Assembly (NCBI GenBank): GCA_034401795.1
Contig: CM067372.1
Coordinates: forward strand, 17,387,924 to 17,451,923
Origin: Chaetoderma sp. LZ-2023a
Lineage: Eukaryota; Mollusca; Caudofoveata; Chaetodermatida; Chaetodermatidae
DNA length: 64,000 nt
Direction of reading: 5' to 3'
Position 1 is the first letter of the stretch. Each line of letters begins with the position of its first letter. This document shows, in pieces, positions 56,601-64,000 of the stretch. A program made the translations under genes and the position numbers. A model generated the notes under the pieces. That model was given only the letters and a program-made list of their open reading frames with translations, made no database searches and had not been told where the DNA came from.

Positions 56601-58103
56601 TTATATGCGCTGATAAGGGAAATGGTTTGCATATTGTTCCTGGTATTGTAGTGGTTGATGGCTCCTCCCATTGCGAAAATTTTGTTGCAAAGCATTATTA
56701 TTATACAATTCCACTCCATTACTTTCATTAAAATTACACGGAGTACTACTTAGAGAAACAACATAATTCATTATGTTCTCTTGTTCCATCTCCATTAGGA
56801 TGAATGTGATAAAAAATATCTGTGTACATATGTAACCATATGAATCATAAAAAAGGGTAGAATTGTCTACTAATAACACCCCATTCCTTTCCACCTGACC
56901 TTGTAACAAACTGTTAAAGTGACTCGTTAGATTGTTTTCATGATTATTCTGTGGTCTAGGTAGTAAAGTTGAGATTAAAATCTGTGTGTCTGGTGACAAG
57001 TGCCTGATGTATTGGATAATAGAGTCATAATCTTCTATCATGCTCTCTGGCTTCCTGCAGCCTATATCATTGCTGCCTACATGTACCACAACAATATCAT
57101 AATGGCTCTGTGTCATGTATCTTTCAAGTTGATCATGTAAATCAATTATTCGTGCTCCAGGTATTGTTCGAATTGACACATTATATTCATTATTGGACAT
57201 ATACAGTCCACGCAATTTTCTAAGGGTTGAGCTGCCAATGATCAAGACATTCTTTTGCCTAAAATTGCCTTGGCGGAATTCAACATTTCTCATTCTAGCT
57301 TCATGGTTGAGCATGCGCATGCTGGGTGGGTTATTCCTTACATAGCTATGCCCCCCCCCCCTCCCCCCTGCATTTCCCCTGTTAACATTTCTAGCCTCAT
57401 GATATGATCTTGTAGGATTATTATGAGAATGCTGTGAAGAGGGAGCTGTGTTTTTGGAAGCCACTTCTCTGTAGGTCATAGGACCATGAACATTGCCTGA
57501 TTTATTCATATTAATTATACTTGTTTTGTGTATCCTGACTGTGAAATGGGCTTGGAATTGAGCCACATGTTCATTATTACTTTTGCTGTTAAAAGTTTGA
57601 CGTATTTCTCTGCTAGCTGTGGTTGTTACATTATTGTTGTTTTGTCGTGTACTAACTACTGGTATACATTTAGTTTCAGTCTGCTTTGGATGCAGTTCAT
57701 TCTGTATTTGTAGGTCATGTACTTGTTCCTTTATTACCTTAATTTCTTGCTGTATTGCTTGCAACACATCACTATTTTGGTCTGACTGATGAGGTTGGGC
57801 TCGCTCCTTATCTGCTGTGACTATACTTGGAGATGTGCACTGCACTGAATCAGAATTTTCATCTGACTCAGTCTGTGTGTGTGAGTGTTTTATATTTAAT
57901 ATAGTCTTACTTGTACAATTATTGGTAGGAGGTGTATGCATGGCATTTACCTGCCCTGTGTACTGCTTACCGTAATAAGACTTATACGATTCTAGAAAGT
58001 CGCCAATTTTATCCGATATTGGGGTGCATAGTATGCATGTATATTTACGCTTAGAAGTAATTAAGGCACTTAGCATATACACAGGAAGGTCAGTACAATT
58101 GTA
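56601..58103 (-). pseudogene. LINE ORF1, C-terminal half of PHD finger plus esterase domain
   Basis: Starts inside the PHD finger (YNCTDLPVYML then YTCILC), because the other half is 2.8 kb away at 60911-61160. A disordered N/Q/S-rich linker follows, with a weak coiled segment (IQQEIKVIKEQVHDLQIQNE). Then comes an SGNH-type domain: NVLIIGSSTLRKLRG (block I Ser), VVHVGSNDIG (block III) and LISTLLPRPQNN. The expected late D..H block is less clear. Only the insertion obviously breaks ORF1. Confidence 0.85.
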
Positions 58104-60903
58104 GGGTGTATAGACATTTCGGCAGCCAAACATTTTCGGCAGCTTGGAGTACATTTTCGGCAGTCCGTTTTCGGCAGCCTATATTAGTGTGTGTTTTATT
58201 ATTATCCCTGTGTTACCTATATGTTACCCTAGATCCATGTCGCTTTAACAGAGTCGATATAACAGTATTATATACTAATACTATACATGTGTATTATATA
58301 GTAATAGTATATATTTCTGTTATATCGACTCAGATATACCAATACTGAAATCCATATTTAATTACTACTAATTGCTGGTTGATGAATTTTATTATGTTTG
58401 TTTTTTCAGCCATGCTGACTCTAAGAGCAAAACGAACTAAGAGCCCGTTGCTACGATGAAAGTCAAGCGCTGTGACGAAGATTAGGCACTGTTGTGACGC
58501 TGTGAAATATAATTTCATATTATTTTGAAATAAAGACGTAGGCCTATATCAATCATTCTTTAACACAGTGGTTGGCCTCTAATCGTTACAAATTTAAGTT
58601 CAATTGGAATGCAAAAAATTGTAAAAGAAAATTCTAGAATATTTACGGCGTAACATAATATTTGAAAAGCAGCGCCAATTTGGAAAATCTATGTGTCATG
58701 TAATTCATGTATCCCATGAAAATGAGAATTTTGAAAATAATTTTTCGGGTTGAGACTTGGAGTAGATTTCCTCCAATTTTCGTTAAGATCTACCAACTAC
58801 CTAATGTTTGAAGCAAATTTGGAAATGCTCATTAGAAAATATAAATAATTTCGAAAATCCGCAAGAAACTCTTATAATGCTACGTCTGTAATGGTCTAAA
58901 GATTAATAGACTGACTAACTATCTGAATCACAAGTACGACCAGCAATTGAGCGTGCATTTTGATTTGTTGACGTTGTTCCTGAAAGCTGGTTGGTTAGAG
59001 CCATCTCTATTGTATTTGTAATCCGTGTCTGTGTGTATTCCGACCATTGTAATGGTTTCCTGCAATTAAAGCCCATGTTAGCTAGACTCGGCGGGTGATA
59101 ACAATGTCCTCAGTTTATAATCCCTGCTGTTATCTTAACGCCAAAAATGTTAAGATGCGATCTCTTGCGCGAATGAACAACACATTTCGCTTGTACGCGC
59201 GGTCACTCCGTATGCGACCGCATATAAATCTAAAGGAAGGGTGGATATTTTTGAAAATAAGTTGACTGGAACCTGTTGCTCGTATTGGCAGCAACAGCGT
59301 CCGGTCAAAATATTTACATAAATATTCAACCTATCCCAAAAAATCGACTTAGTCAATAAGTGAACAGCTATCTAAAGAAAAGAAAATCAATTTGACAAAT
59401 GTAAATCCTGCTAGATTTTTAGGAAATAATTTGACTGGAACCGGTATTCAACACTCTGGTGCATATTCTGGAGTGAATGTGACCTTTAATGCAAGTTTAC
59501 ACACACGCACGCACGCTACTTATTAACAAGGAATTTTTTTTCAAAATATTCAAATATAACATATTTCACGATATTACAAGCTCAACATATTTCACCATAT
59601 TACATGGCGACGAACGTGTACGTACGTAGACACCCACGTATTCATTAAATGACCACTTATCTAAATAAAGGTTCTGGACATATATTTTGAAAATAATTTG
59701 ACTGGAACCTATTGCGGACATTTGCATCAACAGCTTCTGTTAAAAAATAACTACACAAATATTCACGAGATCCCGACAAATGCATACTCATTAACCCCTC
59801 GGGCTGGACTGTATAAAAAAAATTAATTTGACTGGAACATGTTGATTATGTTTGCAGCAACGTCTACACAAAAAAAATATTTACAGATATTCAACAGGTG
59901 CCCTTTCGTGCAGGTTTTAAATATGTATATAAGGTAGCGCCAGCTTCCAGTCAAATTGGTTTCAAAATATTCACAAACTTAACTATAATATAACCGTAAA
60001 AGTGAGTGAAATATTGCTTTTGAGCTGTTACAAAATAATATATTCGTTACGTATGTGTCAATGTCTGTTGAGTATCTTGAAACTAAATTGACGGGAAGCT
60101 GTTTCTGCCTAAGGTAGCGCCAAAAACTGTACTGTATAATTTGAAGCCGTAGCATGTGCACGCCTACACAGGCTATAACCGGCAATAATGTTTTGAGAGA
60201 TTTATTATAAATGATAGCAAAAATATACAAGAACCTACTGAGACGCATACCTCAGCAACATATTTCACCATATTACTAAGCTCATCATTACCACTGCCAT
60301 AAATCACACAAATAAAAATGGAAAAAATAACACTGTGTTGTGAAAGTTACGTTCCAATTTCTAATTAACAAGGGAGGTAAATCGTATCGGTAATTAGCTA
60401 ACAATATCCTCACGCAGTTACTTCCCTTGAACAATATAAAATGAATGCGCGGGTCCGAATATGTATTTTTATTTTAGGAATTTTCTGGTAATAATTTTTG
60501 TTAGATGTTTGTTGGGCACACGCAATTTATTCACCTTATTTTTTCAATTCACAGATGTAGACTAGGTGTATGCAAATGTTACAGAAGCAACATCAATTAA
60601 AATGAGGTCTATGAATTTCAGATCTATGGTTCCTTAATCACGGTATTAACCTGAAAAAAAGGAAATATTATTAGCTACGGACTTATACAGATCGCCGGTA
60701 AAACAATTTTAATAACATTCATAACATTACAATATTTTACAACAATATTTACGATGTTGAACATGCTGCCGAAAATGTAATAATGTGAGAGGCTGCCGAA
60801 AATGTATGTTTTTATGCACCATATTTGCGCTTAGGTAGGCTGCCGAAAACGAATTAATATTTGCGGCTGCCAAAATTACATGGCTGCCGAAACCGCCTGA
60901 GAC
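58104..60903. mobile_element. unclassified 2.8-kb element inside LINE ORF1
   Basis: CAATTGTA is duplicated at 58096-58103 and 60904-60911; extending by one G gives 9 bp. Both ends carry inverted clusters of TTTCGGCAGCC: at 58117-58180 on the left and as GGCTGCCGAAA at 60766-60895 on the right. The outermost dozen bases are not matched. Inside are a hairpin with arms GAGTCGATATAACAG/CTGTTATATCGACTC (58251-58331) and six copies of the TTTGACTGGAA-type motif (59243-60098). No transposase frame was found, so it is non-autonomous. The 8-9 bp duplication would suit hAT, MULE or P. Confidence 0.8.
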
Positions 60904-60910
60904 CAATTGT

Positions 60911-61160
60911 AGTGCCACCATATATTGCAATCTGAGCATTTCATCATAAATTTGTTGTCAGCTTCACCACAGGGACATTCTCCAACCTGCTTCTTCATAG
61001 TTTCATTGTTACTATCAAATGTAGCTATTTCATTGTTAGTTGATAGTCCTACTTGAGTTAGTGTACAAACAGGAGATGCAAGTGAGTGTGTGGAAGTCAT
61101 ACTATTATCAGCATCTGCTCTTGAGGAAGGTGTGCAAAATGTTAGCGGTGGTAAAACCAA
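60911..61160 (-). pseudogene. LINE ORF1, N-terminal half of PHD finger
   Basis: The minus-strand frame contains GECPCGEADNKFMMKCSDC and NIWWHYN, ending where the insertion's target duplication lies. With the matching piece at 58103 the ligands follow C-x-C-x10-C-x2-C-x4-H-x2-C-x19-C-x2-C, a standard Cys4-His-Cys3 PHD spacing. A start codon is not obvious; the first Met in frame is internal (MTSTHSLASP). Confidence 0.8.
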
Positions 61161-61230
61161 TATAGTGTTACCGTGTTTTCGTATTTTTGATTCCGCGTTT
61201 TCGTATCTAAAACGGCAGACTCCTGTGATT

Positions 61231-62129
61231 ACACGTACGTACGTACATGTTATCTATATACGCTCACTTCGTTTGCCATTAGGCTAGCTGTTCTCAAAAA
61301 GTGCTGTACAATCTATCCCCCGGGTGGGGGGGGGGGGTGTAGAAACACGACATTTCCCTATACACAACCCTACACACTAAAGTCTAAAGACACCAGTTTT
61401 CGTGTTGTGTGACAGAATTCTGGTTTAATGTCATACGACTTCTCTGATACAACTTACGAGAAGCGCATATTTGACAATGGCTTTCTCTCCGGTATAACTG
61501 TAAAAACGCCTGCATCCTTAGCTGCACTCATCTTTACTATTTTCGAATTCGCGCAAAATATTGTAAACAATCTGATTTGCCAGATGAAATTACAATCGTG
61601 TCTTGCCTTGTTTTGAGTAGATCCCGTCGCTCGGAACTAAGATGCTGACGACGAGCTTACTGTCGGTTCCTCACATGAGGGAATCTCCAATACAAGAAGA
61701 AGAAGAAGAAGAAGAAGATAAGATAAGATTGATTTGCAGAACGCAGGCTAAAAAGCCTCTATGTTCCGTTTTGTGTTAGGCTGCTATAGATTTAGGCTGC
61801 TTTGGTAGTTAAATCTTATTTCTTGGTTTGCACAGTTACTGTGTTGTAGTCCCCCTGTTCATCAGGGTAATGCTAAACAAGTTAGCCGCACCGTCACCAA
61901 GTTAGTAGTTATATGAATGCTTTGTACAAAGTTCAACATACCCCTTCTTTGTGAACAATATTAACATCCACCATCATTGACAATATCTTCACAAATAGCA
62001 TTGTTGAACGGAAAACTCAATTAGTTATTTTTGCAGTCATGTGTAGATGCCTAAAACACATTCCATACTGTGTGCACAGACGTTTATGATCGCGCCTTTC
62101 CACTAAAAACAGCTAAACAAGTTAAACGA
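61231..62129. other. spacer between two divergent LINEs
   Basis: Holds a G-run (about 61324-61336), an (AAG)n run at 61697-61722 and unique sequence. No gene or promoter could be supported. Confidence 0.45.
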
Positions 62130-64000
62130 AAACCGACTAAACCATGGCTAGCTGGTTGATAGCTGCTTGTCATAAGAAAAACACACTGTACTTAACATTT
62201 ATCAAGCACCCTACAAAGTACAATGAATCTCAATACAAAAAATATCTCAACAGACTAAACCAAGTAATCCGGAGAGCCAAAATCAATCATTACCATAATA
62301 AATTCATCAATCAGAAAGACAATATCAAAGAAACGTGGAAGTTAATAAAGTCTCCACTAAATAAACAAAACAAGAAATCAGAGACATCAAGATTTATATA
62401 TAATGACAAAGTTTTAACTGACAACCAAGATATAGCAAATAAATTTAATGAATATTTTATCAACATTAGACACAGCCTATCGGAAAAAATTTGGAATACC
62501 TCTAATACAAATATAGAAGATTATCTGACAGGCAGCTATCAATCCTCAGTTTTTCTAAATCCTACTAACACATATGAAATCTCAAAAATCTTAATGCAAA
62601 TAAACCTGAACAAAAGTGCAGGCATTGATAAATTTAATGGAACATTTTTAAAAACTGTCTCTCACAAATATTAATCCCACTGAACCACATTTGTAATCTT
62701 TCCCTGGTGCAGGGTATATTCCCATCTCGACTAAAAGTAGCATGGGTGACACCAATATAAAGCCAAGGACTCTTCTGACTTTACTAATTACCAGCCCGTC
62801 TCAGTACTTCCACTATTTTCTAAACTTCTTGAAAGACTTTTCTACAATAGACTGATAAATTTCTTAAATAAATATTCTATTCTCCATAAAGCGCAATATT
62901 ATTTTAGACAAAACCTCTCCACAATGCTGGCTCTGATAGATAGGTTGTAAAAAATAACAAATTCTGTAGAAAACAAAGAACATATTCTTGGCATATTTCT
63001 TGATCTTTCTAAGGCTTTTGACACAATTGATCATAAGATTCTAATATAAAAAAAATCTTATTATGGAATGAGAGGAATTGCCCTAAATTGGATAACAAGT
63101 TATTTATCAAACAGAGTACAGTGCGTACAATACAATGGAGCTTGCTCTAGCAATGAAAACCTAGTCTGTGGTGTCCAGCAGGGATCAATACTTGGACCTC
63201 TCCTGTTTTTAATATATATGAATGATTTACCTAATGTTTGTCAGCACCTTTCATTAATACTGTTTGCAAATGACACCAATGCTTTTTGCCACAACAAGAA
63301 TATAGAAACACTATATAAAAATGTAAATGAAGAAATGGAAAAAGTAATAAATTGGTTTAAAGTAAATAAATTATCACTGAATGTCGGGAAAACTAATTAC
63401 ATGCTCTTTACAAAATCTAGAAAACTAAAGAAAAATCACTTGCCAAAATTGTACATTGATGATCAGGAAATACAGGAGGCTGAGTTTGCTAAATTCTTAG
63501 GTGTCTACCTGGATAAAGATCTAACCTTGGAGAACCATATAGAGATTGTACCATCTAAAGTGGCAAGAAACATTGGGATCATGCGACGACTTAAATCATG
63601 CTTACCACCTAACATACTAAAAACACTATATTGCACGTTAATACTCCAACAAATTACTTATTGCAACACTATTTGGACTAATACATACAAAATCAGACTG
63701 GCAAGACTAAAATCACTTCAAAAGCAAGCCATTAAACTTTTTGCACAAACAGGAGAGGCCCAAAATGTTTCCAAGACAGAAAATTTATTAAAACTAGAAG
63801 ATAATGGTAATCTCCAATTATATACAATAATAAAAGATTTTTTCAAAGGTAATCTACCAGATTCACTGTCTTTTCTCTTTACCCTAAACACTGAAATACA
63901 CTCATACAACACCAGATCTAGACACAACTTTCACACAGAATACAATAGAATGGAAATCTCAAAATTAAAACCATCCTTTCAAGCTACACAACTCTGGAAT
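62130..64000 (+). pseudogene. second LINE, ORF2 reverse transcriptase, broken and cut by the window edge
   Basis: 62144-62674 is an open stretch covering the RT N-terminal region (LNQVIRRAKINHYHNKF, YEISKILMQINLNKSAGID). After a frame break near 62665 the RT continues to the window end in another frame, with about three stops. Recognisable blocks are [52 protein letters not shown] and LILFANDTNAF. The FADD box reads FAND, so the first catalytic Asp is lost. KFLGVYLDKDLTLENHI and NTRSRHNFHTEYNRMEI follow. It is older than the LINE at 53460 by number of breaks. Confidence 0.85.

Larger units (their letters stand above)
53460..61230 (-). mobile_element. CR1-like LINE, broken and split by an insertion
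   Basis: On the minus strand the order is a 5' region (about 61230-61160), an ORF1 PHD finger (61160-60911), ORF1 with an SGNH/esterase-like domain (58103-56601), ORF2 endonuclease (56499-55300) and RT (54835-53701). The 3' end is an ATTATG-type tail near 53490-53460. A PHD finger plus esterase in ORF1 is typical of CR1-group LINEs. ORF2 is broken in several places between 55300 and 54835 and again near 54240. A 2.8-kb element interrupts ORF1. Confidence 0.9.

Overview
The window reads as nuclear DNA of a marine invertebrate, most likely a bivalve mollusc. It has no bacterial gene organisation. It holds small exons with canonical splice sites, many minisatellites, CR1-type LINEs, DIRS, hAT and Tc1 elements, and interspersed repeats opening with AACAAGAGGCCC, a word I associate with bivalve genomes. 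The bivalve assignment is recollection plus inference. The lophotrochozoan/invertebrate level is firmer.

Positions 1-24.3 kb contain one recognisable host gene on the minus strand. Seven exons (24189-24264, 19326-20627, 15877-15980, 11092-11170, 7938-7985, 5776-5837, 4405-4504) join in compatible phase and end in a stop codon. The product has a long, disordered, repeat-containing N-terminal part and a coiled-coil C-terminal part. It matches the layout of the inner-kinetochore protein CENP-U: a V..WC motif, then L.IVL, then a helical region ending KS..L..A..[FW]L....QL..Y. The 5' exons were not found. The introns carry minisatellites (34, 26, 16, 33, 45 and 33 bp units), copies of a long palindromic repeat, an apparently intact Tc1-like transposon (14019-15665), a SINE inside a minisatellite and several degenerate repeats.

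Positions 25-47 kb are mostly retroelement fossils with nested insertions: a Ty3/Gypsy integrase fragment, three DIRS-type elements or parts of them (about 26010-31786, 34810-40843, 44867-46755) and a loose DIRS leader at 21290-22345. The 34810-40843 element looks whole, with inverted terminal repeats, an internal complementary region and three large frames. It sits inside a small hAT-like element (34411-40884) flanked by the 8-bp duplication CATATGTC.

Positions 47-64 kb hold a minisatellite, a 2.6-kb fold-back element with 0.96-kb inverted arms (48950-51526), a CR1-like LINE on the minus strand (about 53460-61230) and a second broken LINE on the plus strand (62130 to the edge). The first LINE's PHD finger is split by an unclassified 2.8-kb element (58104-60903) with an 8-9 bp target duplication. 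No rRNA, tRNA gene or CRISPR array was seen.
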